NCBI RefSeq assembly: GCF_002222055.1 | Contig: NZ_MUGS01000017.1 | Coordinates: 18,850-82,849 of the forward strand | Length of the DNA stretch: 64,000 bases | Direction: 5' to 3' | Source: Flavobacterium araucananum | GTDB lineage: Bacteria; Bacteroidota; Bacteroidia; Flavobacteriales; Flavobacteriaceae | In this document: positions 1 through 8,080 of the stretch, one piece after another | Layout: the number at the start of each line of letters is the position of its first letter | Position numbering within the stretch: position 1 is the first letter of the stretch | Made by a program: the position numbers and the translations under genes | Notes under the pieces: model-generated | The model's database searches: none | The model's input: only the letters and a program-made list of their open reading frames with translations | What the model was told of the DNA's origin: nothing

Positions 1-459
1 TCCTGCATTAAAATTAAAGTCACTTGCTTTATCAAGACCTTCTTTAACCTGATCTACAAGACCACCATTAATGTTTCTCATGTTAGTAACAGATCTGGCT
101 CTTGTAAATACAGCAATAGTATGTTTAGGAGCAATATTAAACATAAAAGAAGGCCCCATAATATCAAAATTTACGATACCATTATTGCTGTTTTTAGGTG
201 TCATTACAGACTGACTGTCAAAATCATATCCTTTTTTATAGGTATCAGAAATCTTCACACCATATAAATCGTTTCCTACTGAACCGCTAATCGAGAATAA
301 ATTAATATCGGTTTTAAAACGAGAATCGGCAATAGAAGCCGGGTTAAAAAGCACACTTTGAACTCCTGCATAATTATCATGAGTATACCCAAGATAAGAT
401 TGGGCAGTAGCAGTAAAAGTGATTGTAATAAGTAATAGACTAAGTAGAGTTCTTTTCAT
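1..459 (-). CDS. DUF5723-like outer-membrane-type protein, N-terminal part only
   Basis: The gene runs off the left edge, so only about 153 N-terminal residues are seen. It starts at the ATG on the minus strand at 459-457. The product opens with a clear Sec signal peptide (MKRTLLSLLLITITFTATAQ), then a segment containing NYAGVQSVLFNPASIADS and repeated short polar/aromatic strands typical of beta-barrel proteins. This beginning resembles the DUF5723 family of Bacteroidota, which is predicted to be an outer-membrane barrel and is often followed by an OmpA-family gene. The function is not known. The family call rests on recalled similarity, and the C-terminal half is not in view. Confidence 0.6.
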   Translation of the reverse strand, partial: MKRTLLSLLLITITFTATAQSYLGYTHDNYAGVQSVLFNPASIADSRFKTDINLFSISGSVGNDLYGVKISDTYKKGYDFDSQSVMTPKNSNNGIVNFDIMGPSFMFNIAPKHTIAVFTRARSVTNMRNINGGLVDQVKEGLDKASDFNFNAG

Positions 460-587
460 TTAAAATTTGGTTTTTAGATAAATTCGTGGCAAAACTACAC
501 TTTTAGAATTACAAACATGTTACGCAAACATTGAATTCATGTAACATCTTTAATAAATTATGTAAGAAAAACGAAGGTCTTCTGCTC

Positions 588-595
588 TATTTTTG
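588..595 (+). promoter_or_regulatory. Bacteroidota -7 element upstream of dps
   Basis: TATTTTTG matches the Bacteroidota -7 consensus TANNTTTG exactly and lies 25 bp before the dps ATG. No clean TTG -33 element is seen at the usual 17-23 bp. A 7-bp inverted repeat (ATGTTAC at 517-523, GTAACAT at 541-547) lies 40-70 bp upstream and could be an operator; that is inference. Confidence 0.45.
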
Positions 596-620
596 ATAAC
601 GAACCTTAAATCAAACAATT

Positions 621-1094
621 ATGACTCCACATATTGGTATAACGCCAAAAAACCTAAAAAAAAGCGCGCATATATTAGCCACGATTTTATCTAATGAAAT
701 GACTCTTTATGTAAAAACAAGAAAATTTCACTGGAATATTTCCGGAAATAGCTTTATGGAGCTTCACAAATTGTTTGAAGATCAATATAGGATTTTAGAA
801 GCTAATATTGATGAGGTTGCCGAACGCATTAGTCAGCTTGGAGAGAAAACAATTGGAACGATGAAAGAGTTTATCGAAAACTCGACGCTAAAAGAATCCC
901 CAAAAGAATACGCTTCGCAAAAACACATGCTCGAAGAACTTCTGGAAAATCATGAGCAACTGGTTACAGAATTTAGAGGTTATGTACCCGCTTTTGAAGA
1001 GGATAGTAATGATATAGGTTCAGCTGATTTTGTAACAGGTTTATTGCAACAGCACGAAAAAATGGCTTGGGTTTTACGCCGCTATCAGGTTTAA
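621..1094 (+). CDS. dps: Dps family ferritin-like DNA-protection protein
   Basis: The product (157 aa, the usual Dps length) is a four-helix ferritin-like protein. Dps proteins form 12-mers that oxidise and store Fe(II) with H2O2 and protect DNA in stress or stationary phase. The inter-subunit ferroxidase ligands can be lined up: H37 and H49 (in KFHWNISG and ELHKLF), E53, D64 and E68, matching H51, H63, D67, D78 and E82 of E. coli Dps. There is no Lys-rich N-terminal tail of the E. coli type, so DNA binding may be weak. A perfect -7 element lies at 588-595. It sits next to CsbD and a two-component regulator, which suits a stress role. Confidence 0.9.
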   Translation: MTPHIGITPKNLKKSAHILATILSNEMTLYVKTRKFHWNISGNSFMELHKLFEDQYRILEANIDEVAERISQLGEKTIGTMKEFIENSTLKESPKEYASQKHMLEELLENHEQLVTEFRGYVPAFEEDSNDIGSADFVTGLLQQHEKMAWVLRRYQV

Positions 1095-1201
1095 AACAGA
1101 CTGAAATGTGAATTATGAAACGCTTTGCAAAATTCATATAACAAGGAAACAAAGAAGATTTCGGAATTTTACAATATTATAAATACAAAAAAACTATTAT
1201 C

Positions 1202-1387
1202 ATGAATACTACAGAAATAAAAGGAAACTGGAATGAGTTAAAAGGGAAATTGAAACAAAAATACGCAACCCTTACAGATGATGATTTGATGTTTGCTGAA
1301 GGAAAAGAAGACGAAATGTACGGAAGACTTCAACAAAAACTAGGAAAAACCAAAGAAGAATTTCATCAGATCTTATCAGATTTGTAA
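1202..1387 (+). CDS. CsbD family stress protein
   Basis: A 61-residue, charged, soluble protein that opens [20 protein letters not shown] and has the CsbD layout (W-NELKGK-K, then the LTDDDL segment and [19 protein letters not shown]). CsbD is a small general-stress protein, controlled by sigma-B in Bacillus; its biochemical role is not known. The length matches the family. A rho-independent terminator follows at once, so it looks monocistronic. Confidence 0.9.
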   Translation: MNTTEIKGNWNELKGKLKQKYATLTDDDLMFAEGKEDEMYGRLQQKLGKTKEEFHQILSDL

Positions 1388-1407
1388 ACCCTTCTGATTC
1401 AATCATA

Positions 1408-1445
1408 AATACCGTCTAGTACACTTATTAGGCGGTATTTTTTTG
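1408..1445 (+). terminator. Rho-independent terminator after csbD-like gene
   Basis: Arms 1408-1417 and 1430-1439 (AATACCGTCT / AGGCGGTATT, one G-T pair) are followed by a run of T. Confidence 0.75.
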
Positions 1446-1543
1446 AGACTTTTATTTAAATTATTTAATGTTAAAAATCGCTTACAAGCATTAAACTCTA
1501 TAACCAAGAATAAATTAATTATCTTTAACCAAATTTTTATAAA

Positions 1544-2095
1544 ATGAAACTATTTATAAAGTTCGACATTAACACCATTTGCTCGCTTTATTTGAAACAA
1601 AACCTGGAACAAAACAATGTAAATTTTACAACGTTGGGATTTGGTGAAATCGAAATTGCAGACAATTTTGATGCTGATGCTCTGGAAACTTTAAAAAATA
1701 ATCTGTTGCCATGCGGCTTTGAAGTTGTTGAAAATCAGAAAAGCGTTTTAGTACAAAAAATAAAAGATGCCATAATTGAGCTTGTTTTCATGGAAGACAG
1801 CAATAATTATAAGAGTTCTGTATTTTTGGCTGAGAAATTAAACCATAGTTATGGTTATTTATCAAACGTTTTCTCTGAAGTAACCTATTCTTCTATTGAA
1901 AATTTTATCATTTTACAGAAAATTGAAAGAGCCAAACAATTAATTATTATTAATGAAATGAGTTTGACCGAAATTGCTTTTTTACTCAACTACTCGAGTG
2001 TTGCGCATTTGAGTACTCAGTTTAAAAATACAACAGGAATTACGCCATCGGCATTTCAGAGAATAATTAAGAAACGTAGAGAAAATTTAAAATAA
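1544..2095 (+). CDS. AraC-type helix-turn-helix transcriptional regulator
   Basis: The product has 183 aa. Residues about 1-75 form a small alpha/beta N-terminal domain of the kind seen in short Bacteroidota AraC regulators, and about 80-180 form the AraC/XylS DNA-binding domain with two HTH motifs. The second is clear: SLTEIAFLLNYSSVAHLSTQFKN followed by TGITPSAFQ. It is the first gene of a close operon with a response regulator (20-bp gap) and a hybrid-type sensor kinase (10-bp gap). It probably adjusts the neighbouring stress/envelope genes, but its targets cannot be read from the sequence. It has no sugar-binding cupin domain. Confidence 0.8.
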   Translation: MKLFIKFDINTICSLYLKQNLEQNNVNFTTLGFGEIEIADNFDADALETLKNNLLPCGFEVVENQKSVLVQKIKDAIIELVFMEDSNNYKSSVFLAEKLNHSYGYLSNVFSEVTYSSIENFIILQKIERAKQLIIINEMSLTEIAFLLNYSSVAHLSTQFKNTTGITPSAFQRIIKKRRENLK

Positions 2096-2115
2096 AACCC
2101 AAATACCATACTAAA

Positions 2116-2565
2116 ATGCAAAAAAACGCATTATACATTTTATTGGCTGATGATGATGAAGATGATCGTCTTTTTTTTAAGGATGCTTTTGAAGAAATAA
2201 AAATTCAGACAAAGGTGGATTTTGTTCATGACGGAATGCAATTGATGGATCATTTAATGAATCCTGATACAAAATTACCGGATATCTTGTTTCTGGATTT
2301 GAATATGCCTAAAAAAACGGGTAAAGAATGTTTGATCGAAATAAAAAAAACAGAGCATCTTAAAAATATCATTATCGCGATCTATTCGACTTCATCATCT
2401 GAAGAAGATATTGAAGATACGTTTATTCAGGGAGCCAATATTTATATCAAAAAACCTAGTGATTTTAATACGCTTAAAAAAATAATTAATGAAGTCGTTA
2501 CTGTAAACTGGCACTATCACACTTCCGGGTTAAACCGTGATAATTTCCTGCTTCGACTAAAATAA
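2116..2565 (+). CDS. Single-domain response regulator (Rcp1/CheY-like)
   Basis: A 149-aa receiver domain with no output domain. It shows the acidic cluster ADDDEDD near the N terminus, the phospho-acceptor D61 in LFLDLNMPKKTG, the conserved Ser/Thr in STSSSEED and the Lys in IKKP. Such stand-alone receivers usually pass phosphate or signal between a kinase and an effector protein. It lies between an AraC regulator and a histidine kinase that ends in a transmitter without its own receiver, so the kinase downstream is the likely partner. Confidence 0.88.
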   Translation: MQKNALYILLADDDEDDRLFFKDAFEEIKIQTKVDFVHDGMQLMDHLMNPDTKLPDILFLDLNMPKKTGKECLIEIKKTEHLKNIIIAIYSTSSSEEDIEDTFIQGANIYIKKPSDFNTLKKIINEVVTVNWHYHTSGLNRDNFLLRLK

Positions 2566-2575
2566 TAGCATACCA

Positions 2576-4360
2576 ATGAAATGGATACCAAATTTTAATT
2601 CTTCAAACTCTTTGAGAGTTATATTTGTAATCGCGGTTTTCATTCTGTTATTTCTTTCTTCAATTGCTTACAAACACAATCGGGATTTGGATGAATCCAG
2701 TAAAGTTGTAATGCATACGTACGAAATAAACATTCAATTAGAGCGATTAATGTCGGCGATTAAGGATGCCGAAACAGGGCAACGTGGTTATATCATAACC
2801 CGTAATGCACGATTTTTAACTCCTTATATTTATTCGCGTGATAAAGTAAATACCTCCTTTATCACGCTAAAAAAGCTGACTGCTGATAATCCGAAACAGC
2901 AAAAAAATCTTCAAAAGTTATTTAAGCTAATTATTCAGCGTTTTGTTTCTTTTGAAAATTGCTTAAAATACAGCGATCCCAAAACATATGATAAGAGAAA
3001 ACTCGACAATCATATGTTTGGTGGTCGAATCCTGATGGAAAACATTCGTTTTCAGGTAGACGAAATGAATGACATCGAGAAAAATTATCTGGCAAAAAGA
3101 CTTAAAATTTATGCTGCCGAAATTTCTCTAAGCCCCCTGTTTTCTATCTCTTTATTTCTGGTAGCCCTAGTTTTTATTTTATTGGCCTACAGGCAAATTA
3201 GTCGGGATTTTGAACGTTTGAAAATCTATAATAAAAAACTTTTAATTTCGAGCGGACTAATGGCCGAATCTGAAAGTATTGGTAAGTTTAGCACCTGGCA
3301 ATGGGATCTGGATTCTAACAAAATAGACTACTCTGACAATCAGTTTCGTTTACTAGGTTTTGAACCCAATGCGTTTGTTCCTGAAAAAGAGACTTTCCTG
3401 GAATTTGTACATCCTGACGACAGGGCAACTGTTGCAAAATCGATGGAAAGGATTGTCGAGAAAAAACAATTGCCTTTTGTATACTATAAAATTACACGTC
3501 CGGATTATGAAATCAGGTATTTTAAATCTACAGGAAAACTTTTGACAGATCAGCAAGGAAGTAAAATTTTGCTGGGAATTAATTTTGATATCACAGATGA
3601 ACACCTGCTAAACATTGAGCTTCAGGAACGTAATAGAGAACTTGAAAAAAGCAATAAAGAACTTGCTTCCTTTAACCACGTTGCAAGTCACGATTTGCAG
3701 GAACCTTTAAGAAAAATCCAGACTTTTATTTCCAGAGTTTCTGAGGCTGACAAAGCTGCTATGTCGCAGAGCGCCAGAGATTATATTTCTAAAATCGAAG
3801 TGTCGGCAAAAAGAATGCGTGTTTTAATAGACGATTTACTTTTATTTTCGAGAACCAATACGACCAAAAAGGAGTTTATAAAATTAAGCCTGAACGAACT
3901 ATTGGAAAATGCCGAATCTGAACTGGCAGAAATTATCGACGAAAAACAAGCGGTTATTACAGTATCCAAACTTCCTAAGCTGGCAGTTATACCGTATCAA
4001 ATCGAGCAGCTTTTTATAAACTTAATAGGAAATTCTCTAAAATACAGTCAGCCCAATATTGCTCCTGAAATCACTATCGAAAGTGAGAAAGTAAATTCAA
4101 GCGATTATCCGGATTTATTAGAACCTAATATAAAGAAGTTCAATAAAATTACTTTTACAGATAACGGTATGGGATTTGACCCCCAGTTTAAGGAAACTAT
4201 TTTTGTTTTGTTTCAGCGTTTGCATTCTAAAACAGATTATCCCGGAACCGGAATTGGTCTTGCCATTTGCAAAAAAATAGTTGATAATCACAAAGGCCAT
4301 ATCATTGCAGACAGCACTCCAAATAAAGGATCTGTATTTACAGTATTTCTGCCGGAATAG
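2576..4360 (+). CDS. CHASE3-PAS sensor histidine kinase
   Basis: A 594-aa membrane sensor kinase. In order: a TM segment at about 15-32; a periplasmic CHASE3 domain at about 35-180, with the family signature DAETGQRGYIITRNARFLTPY; a second TM at about 185-205; a PAS_3 domain at about 230-345 (GFEPNAF...FVHPDDR); a HisKA domain with phospho-acceptor H372 in FNHVASHDLQEPL; and HATPase_c with N box NLIGNSLKYS, G1 DNGMGFD and G2 GTGIGLAICKK. All catalytic boxes are intact. It is last in the operon with the AraC and receiver genes, which suggests it phosphorylates the receiver just upstream. The stimulus is not known. Confidence 0.9.
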   Translation: MKWIPNFNSSNSLRVIFVIAVFILLFLSSIAYKHNRDLDESSKVVMHTYEINIQLERLMSAIKDAETGQRGYIITRNARFLTPYIYSRDKVNTSFITLKKLTADNPKQQKNLQKLFKLIIQRFVSFENCLKYSDPKTYDKRKLDNHMFGGRILMENIRFQVDEMNDIEKNYLAKRLKIYAAEISLSPLFSISLFLVALVFILLAYRQISRDFERLKIYNKKLLISSGLMAESESIGKFSTWQWDLDSNKIDYSDNQFRLLGFEPNAFVPEKETFLEFVHPDDRATVAKSMERIVEKKQLPFVYYKITRPDYEIRYFKSTGKLLTDQQGSKILLGINFDITDEHLLNIELQERNRELEKSNKELASFNHVASHDLQEPLRKIQTFISRVSEADKAAMSQSARDYISKIEVSAKRMRVLIDDLLLFSRTNTTKKEFIKLSLNELLENAESELAEIIDEKQAVITVSKLPKLAVIPYQIEQLFINLIGNSLKYSQPNIAPEITIESEKVNSSDYPDLLEPNIKKFNKITFTDNGMGFDPQFKETIFVLFQRLHSKTDYPGTGIGLAICKKIVDNHKGHIIADSTPNKGSVFTVFLPE

Positions 4361-4441
4361 CTCAGTTTACAGTTGTAGTTTGAGTTTAAAAAAAGTTTAC
4401 AGTCGCAGTCTCAGTCACAGTTTACCCACAAGCCTAAAACT

Positions 4442-4649
4442 GAGACTAAATACCAAGACTAAATACCAAGACTGAATACTGAGACTGAACACTGAGACTA
4501 AATACTAAGACTAAACACCAAGACTGAACACTGAGACTAAACACTGAGACTAAACATCAAGACTGAATACTGAGACTGAACACTGAGACTAAACACCAAG
4601 ACTGAACACTGAGACTGAAAACTGAGACTGAATACCGAGACTGAATACT
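4442..4649. repeat. Tandem array of sixteen 13-bp units
   Basis: Sixteen head-to-tail units of pattern RAGACTRAAYAYY fill 208 bp exactly, with variation only at a few positions (for example GAGACTGAATACT, AAGACTAAACACC). The unit length is not a multiple of three and no reading frame is kept. The segment just upstream (about 4390-4425) carries the inverse word CAGTCTCAGT, so its RNA or single strand could fold back on the array. It lies directly after the histidine kinase stop codon. Confidence 0.95.
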
Positions 4650-4703
4650 AAAAAAAATCTGTAGGAAAAAAAATCCCCCTTTATTACTCCTTAAATATAA
4701 AAA

Positions 4704-4740
4704 AGAAACCATTAGTTGCGGCTAGTGGTTTCTTTTTTTT
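4704..4740 (+). terminator. Rho-independent terminator after the kinase operon and repeat array
   Basis: Arms 4704-4715 and 4722-4733 (AGAAACCATTAG / CTAGTGGTTTCT, one G-T pair) with a 6-nt loop, then eight or more T. Confidence 0.85.
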
Positions 4741-4893
4741 GACTACACTTTACCAAACAAACACTTGAAAACTAAAGGATAAGCAACATAATTAAATTGA
4801 TTATGGGAATTATATAAAGATTCTTTTTTATGCTGTAAAGCAAAATGTTTGTTTCGTTAGCATCTTTGTAATGTAATACTTTATGAAGTAATA

Positions 4894-5460
4894 ATGAAAG
4901 CAGCGCCCCAATTGAAAGCGACCATTTTTAGATTTTTTTTATTGATAATGTTATTTTGTATTTCATCATGCAAGAAAACCAATCCGATAGAAAACACATT
5001 GAAAAATGAAGCTTTTATTAAAACGGAAAAGGAAGAAATTGAAGCCTTTTTTTTTATAGCAACGGCAAACGCGAGTAAATCAATTATTTCGAAAAGTGAA
5101 ATTGCACAACAAAAAAGTTCAGACTCAACAATACAGGAGTTGAGTAAAAAAATAGAGATTAATCAGAATCAATTGTTGCAGGAAGTATCAAAAATGGCCA
5201 ATAAAAAGCTCATTATTATTACCGAAATAAATGCAACACATAAACGAGATTTATACGAACTGATTGACGCCAGTAATATCGATTTTAATAAAACATATCT
5301 GGATTCTATGATAGAATCATTAAAAGAAGAAATTGGATTGTTTGAGTCTATTTCGAAAGAAACAAACGATAAAATGATATTAAAATTAGTATTACATTAT
5401 TTACCTGAACAATATCAAATTTTGCGAGAATTGCAAAAGAGTAACAACGAGTTTATTTAA
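4894..5460 (+). CDS. DUF4142-type lipoprotein
   Basis: The product has 188 aa. The N terminus is a lipoprotein signal with hydrophobic core FFLLIMLFCISSC; the lipidated residue would be Cys26, followed by KK. The rest is mainly helical and resembles DUF4142 (a ferritin-like fold of unknown role, common in stress-linked gene sets): it has paired helices with IATANASKSIISKSEIAQQKSS and a region for a second helix pair. It opens a run of small envelope genes that lie within 30-230 bp of each other, and is followed by an outer-membrane barrel gene 35 bp on. The DUF call is from recalled pattern only. Confidence 0.65.
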   Translation: MKAAPQLKATIFRFFLLIMLFCISSCKKTNPIENTLKNEAFIKTEKEEIEAFFFIATANASKSIISKSEIAQQKSSDSTIQELSKKIEINQNQLLQEVSKMANKKLIIITEINATHKRDLYELIDASNIDFNKTYLDSMIESLKEEIGLFESISKETNDKMILKLVLHYLPEQYQILRELQKSNNEFI

Positions 5461-5494
5461 AAGCCTATATATTATTAACTAAATTATTTTAACT

Positions 5495-6136
5495 ATGAAA
5501 ATGCAATCAAATTTATTATGCGCCTTAACACTTTTTTTAACAGCTTCATTTGGAATGCTTCACGCTCAGGACAATAATGTAAACACCGAGTTTGGTGTAA
5601 AAGGAGGATTCAACATGTCTAATCTATATCAAAATGATGCTGATGACAACAATGTATTGTACGGTTTTAACGCCGGGGTTTATGCCACATTGCCTATTTC
5701 AGACTTCGTAGCTATCCAGCCTGAGATTTTATTTACTACAAAAGGAGCAAAATTAGAATATGATAACGCTTTTGCCTCAGGAGATGCAAAATTCAAATTA
5801 AACTATATCGAAGTTCCATTATTAGTAAGAGTAAATATTACCAAAAACTTTAATGTTCAAGCGGGTGGTTACGCATCTTATTTAGTAAGCTCAAAAGTAA
5901 CCGGTAGCGGAGATGTAAGTTTTGAACAAAATATCGACAGAGACGATTTAAACAAGTTTGATGCCGGTATCGCTGCAGGTGTTGGAGTAGATTTTAACCC
6001 AATTAGTATTGGTTTACGTTACAACTACGGATTAACTACTGTTGGAAAAGAAAGAACTGTTGCAGGAACAACTTATACATTTCCGGATGCAAAAAACAGC
6101 AATTTGACTTTATACCTTTCGTATAAGTTAAACTAA
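5495..6136 (+). CDS. Porin-family outer-membrane beta-barrel protein
   Basis: The product has 213 aa. A Sec signal peptide ends near MLHAQ (about residue 25). The mature part is an eight-strand-type barrel as in the PorT / OMP_b-brl family: NTEFGVKGGFNMSNLY, GFNAGVYATLPI, AIQPEILFTTKGAKLEY, YIEVPLLVRV, FNVQAGGYASYLV, IGLRYNYGLTTVG, and a final strand ending in an aromatic-rich SNLTLYLSYKLN. Likely an outer-membrane protein without known substrate. Neighbours are small envelope stress proteins. The C-terminal residue pattern fits outer-membrane insertion. Confidence 0.85.
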   Translation: MKMQSNLLCALTLFLTASFGMLHAQDNNVNTEFGVKGGFNMSNLYQNDADDNNVLYGFNAGVYATLPISDFVAIQPEILFTTKGAKLEYDNAFASGDAKFKLNYIEVPLLVRVNITKNFNVQAGGYASYLVSSKVTGSGDVSFEQNIDRDDLNKFDAGIAAGVGVDFNPISIGLRYNYGLTTVGKERTVAGTTYTFPDAKNSNLTLYLSYKLN

Positions 6137-6164
6137 AAAATAGTAACCCCTTAATATAAAAACC

Positions 6165-6317
6165 ATGTCAAATTTATTATATACAATCGCAGTAATTTTG
6201 GTTATACTCTGGGCTCTTGGGTTCTTTGTTTATAGCTTAGGGAGTATTATACACATCTTACTGGTTATTGCCATAATTGCCATACTATTCAGACTGATCA
6301 AAGGTCGCGAAGTTTAA
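6165..6317 (+). CDS. Lmo0937-like small membrane protein
   Basis: A 50-codon reading frame that starts at ATG 6165 and ends at TAA 6315-6317. It translates to MSNLLYTIAVILVILWALGF, a turn with FVYSLGS, a second hydrophobic helix (HILLVIAIIAILFRL) and a short basic end, IKGREV. This two-helix arrangement with LWALGFF is that of the Lmo0937 family of small membrane proteins, widespread in stress-related loci. It sits 28 bp after the barrel gene and 47 bp before the YtxH gene, in the same direction. Role unknown. Confidence 0.85.
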   Translation: MSNLLYTIAVILVILWALGFFVYSLGSIIHILLVIAIIAILFRLIKGREV

Positions 6318-6364
6318 AAATTAAACATTATTAAATTATTATATAAATCACTAAATCAAATATT

Positions 6365-6649
6365 ATGAAAACGAGTAACACAATTTTAGGAATTTTAGGA
6401 GCTGCAGCTGCAGGAGCATTTTTAGGTGTATTATTTGCACCGGACAAAGGGTCAAACACAAGAAAAAAAATCTCAGATAAATCTAAAGATTACGGAGATA
6501 AAGCAAAAGCAAAATTTGATGGTATCGTAAGTACTATTTCTTCAAATGGTAAAGATATCCTTGAAGAAGGAAAAGCAAAATTCAATCAGGCAAAAGAAGA
6601 CTTCAACTCTATTAAAGACGAAGCAAAAACAGTAAAATCGAACTACTAA
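6365..6649 (+). CDS. YtxH domain-containing protein
   Basis: The product has 94 aa. The N terminus has the YtxH signature of a hydrophobic Gly/Ala helix followed by a basic end: ILGILGAAAAGAFLGVLFAP, then DKGSNTRKKI. The remainder is an amphipathic, Lys/Asp/Ala-rich helix like LEA or apolipoprotein-type repeats (DKAKAKFDGIVSTI, EEGKAKFNQAKEDFNS). YtxH proteins are general-stress proteins in Firmicutes with unknown biochemical role. It lies within the small-envelope-protein run. Confidence 0.9.
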   Translation: MKTSNTILGILGAAAAGAFLGVLFAPDKGSNTRKKISDKSKDYGDKAKAKFDGIVSTISSNGKDILEEGKAKFNQAKEDFNSIKDEAKTVKSNY

Positions 6650-6684
6650 AGAGTGAAATTTTTAAACCATAAATACCCTATATC

Positions 6685-7077
6685 ATGGAATCAAATGCAA
6701 CAACAAACGAGAACTTAAATCTTTATGAAAAAGCAGAAAACTATACCAAAACAAGTTTAGAATTAATTAAACTTAAAACGGTATCGGCAGCCGCTGATGT
6801 TTTATCGACATTAACATCAAGGATAGCAGTTGGAGCTGTTGTTGCATTTTTTACCTTGTTCCTTAATATAGGGATTAGTTTGTGGCTTGGTAAATTGCTT
6901 GGAGAGTATTATTACGGTTTTTTTATCGTAGCGCTATTTTACCTTATTGTTGCAATTGTCATGAACTCAATGCAACATAAGATTATAAAAACACCTATTG
7001 GAAATATGATTATTTCCAGTATTCTAAAAGAAACTAAAAAGGATATCAAAACTGATTTAAACGAATCAAAAAACTAA
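6685..7077 (+). CDS. Phage-holin-superfamily (Phage_holin_3_6-like) membrane protein
   Basis: The product has 130 aa. Two adjacent membrane segments are present at about 50-72 (AVGAVVAFFTLFLNIGISLW) and 78-98 (YYGFFIVALFYLIVAIVM), with a soluble N-terminal helix and a charged C-terminal tail. This is the layout of the Phage_holin_3_6 family (YqjE-like), which in chromosomal genes is usually a stress-linked membrane protein rather than a lysis holin. No lysis gene is near. It is 36 bp after the YtxH gene and 12 bp before the next gene, so it is probably co-transcribed with both. Confidence 0.75.
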   Translation: MESNATTNENLNLYEKAENYTKTSLELIKLKTVSAAADVLSTLTSRIAVGAVVAFFTLFLNIGISLWLGKLLGEYYYGFFIVALFYLIVAIVMNSMQHKIIKTPIGNMIISSILKETKKDIKTDLNESKN

Positions 7078-7088
7078 AAAAGACTGTT

Positions 7089-7460
7089 ATGGAAACTATT
7101 TACACCCTTGATTCATTAAATCAGACGATAGACCAATTAGAAATTAGACAAGACGCAGAATGGTGCGCTATTAAAGACGAAATAGATGAAATTAAGGACA
7201 ATCTAAAACCTCTTAATCTCATCAGGAATACAGTCGAAGAAATTAACGAAACTGTAGGTTTTAAGAGCAATATAGCACAATCTGCCATAAGTATAGGGAT
7301 TGGATATCTTGCCAAGAGATTTGTAGTGGGCAAAAGCACATCGACATTCAAAAGTATTGCCGGATCCTTATTACAGCTTGTCGTTACTAATTTAGTTTCA
7401 AAACCACATCATGAAACCTCAAACGAGGAGTCATCACATAAAGAATCATCAAGAGAGTAA
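7089..7460 (+). CDS. Unknown protein, last gene of the envelope stress run
   Basis: I do not recognise a family. The 123 residues show an acidic amphipathic N-terminal half with coiled-coil-like spacing (TIDQLEIRQDAEWCAIKDE), a central weakly hydrophobic segment (SAISIGIGYLAKR, then SIAGSLLQLVVTNLV) that may touch the membrane, and a Glu/Ser/His-rich tail. It follows the holin-like gene by 12 bp in the same direction, so a shared role with the YtxH and holin-like proteins is likely. Many Flavobacterium genomes carry an unnamed gene of this type after YtxH/holin pairs; that is from memory. Confidence 0.7.
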   Translation: METIYTLDSLNQTIDQLEIRQDAEWCAIKDEIDEIKDNLKPLNLIRNTVEEINETVGFKSNIAQSAISIGIGYLAKRFVVGKSTSTFKSIAGSLLQLVVTNLVSKPHHETSNEESSHKESSRE

Positions 7461-7645
7461 TTGTCTAACATAAATTTATGTATTATGGAAAAGTTAAGCG
7501 AAATAGTATTAAAAAATGGTGTATACGTTTACTCGAATCTATATAAATGTTTCGAATTTTCGAGAGTATTTCTAGGTATCTAACTTGCTTTATACGTTTT
7601 ATAAACAAACGATTAAAGAGTTAATATCCGTCAATATATTTTATT

Positions 7646-7759
7646 AAGGTTCTGAGGTGCTAAGGTACAAAGCTGCAAAGGTTTTCTTTGTAAGCTTAAA
7701 ACCAGACTTCGTCTGAATCAAAAAAAAAGACCCTGTTTCACATTGGTGAAACAGGGTCT
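7646..7759. repeat. Dispersed repeat unit, copy 1, with terminator-like hairpin
   Basis: The unit has AAGGT..CTGAGGTGCTAAGG words, then GCAAAGGTTTTCTTT, then AAACCAGACTTCGTCTGAA, and ends with a perfect 14-bp hairpin (arms 7728-7741 and 7746-7759) followed by T. Copy 2 at 7964-8073 repeats the order of parts. Confidence 0.8.
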
Positions 7760-7963
7760 TTTGATTTTAAGGTTCTAACGAAAAATGATACGATTGAAGT
7801 ATTAAAAAATCCTTTTGGATTTATCCTATTTCAACCATAGCCCAAGGTTTCAACTTGGGGAAACAGATTATCATAATGAATATTTGTAATGCATTTTGGC
7901 AATGTATTTTGATAATAAATATATTGCGTTCCAATGGTTGAAACCATTGTCTATGTTTTTTTT

Positions 7964-8080
7964 AAAGGTGCGAAGGGACAAAGGTGCAAAGCCGCAAAGG
8001 TTTTCTTTACAGGTTAAAACCAGACTTTGTCTGAACCAAAAAAGAGTGTTTCACTATTTGTGAAACACTCTTTTTTTATA
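7964..8080. repeat. Dispersed repeat unit, copy 2, with terminator-like hairpin
   Basis: Same order of parts as copy 1 (AAAGGTGC, GCAAAGGTTTTCTTT, AAACCAGACTTTGTCTGAA), ending in a hairpin with arms 8041-8054 and 8060-8073 and a T run. The TTTCAC/GTGAAA core of the hairpin is common to both copies. It could terminate transcription from either side. Confidence 0.8.

Larger units (their letters stand above)
4361..4893. other. 533-bp gap: repeat array, hairpin terminator, promoter region
   Basis: No convincing gene. It holds a short segment (about 4365-4425) of CAGTCTCAG-type words that are complementary to the array words that follow, the 16-unit tandem repeat at 4442-4649, a terminator at 4704-4740 and the promoter region of the DUF4142 gene. 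A 64-codon reading frame crosses the kinase end and the repeat; it shows no protein character. Confidence 0.7.

Noticed and set aside
4281..4475. 64-codon frame over the kinase end and repeat array
   Set aside because: It overlaps the kinase in another frame and runs into the tandem array; no protein-like character.
4442..4649. CRISPR-like array
   Set aside because: Units are directly adjacent 13-mers without spacers, and no cas gene is near.
6685..7077. Phage holin as sign of a prophage
   Set aside because: No endolysin, terminase, capsid or integrase genes in the window; the family is common in chromosomal stress sets.
7485..7583. 32-codon frame after the envelope stress genes (MEKLSEIVLKNGVY...)
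   Set aside because: It has an ATG but no family, hydrophobic pattern or clear start signal; chance frames of this size are common in such DNA.
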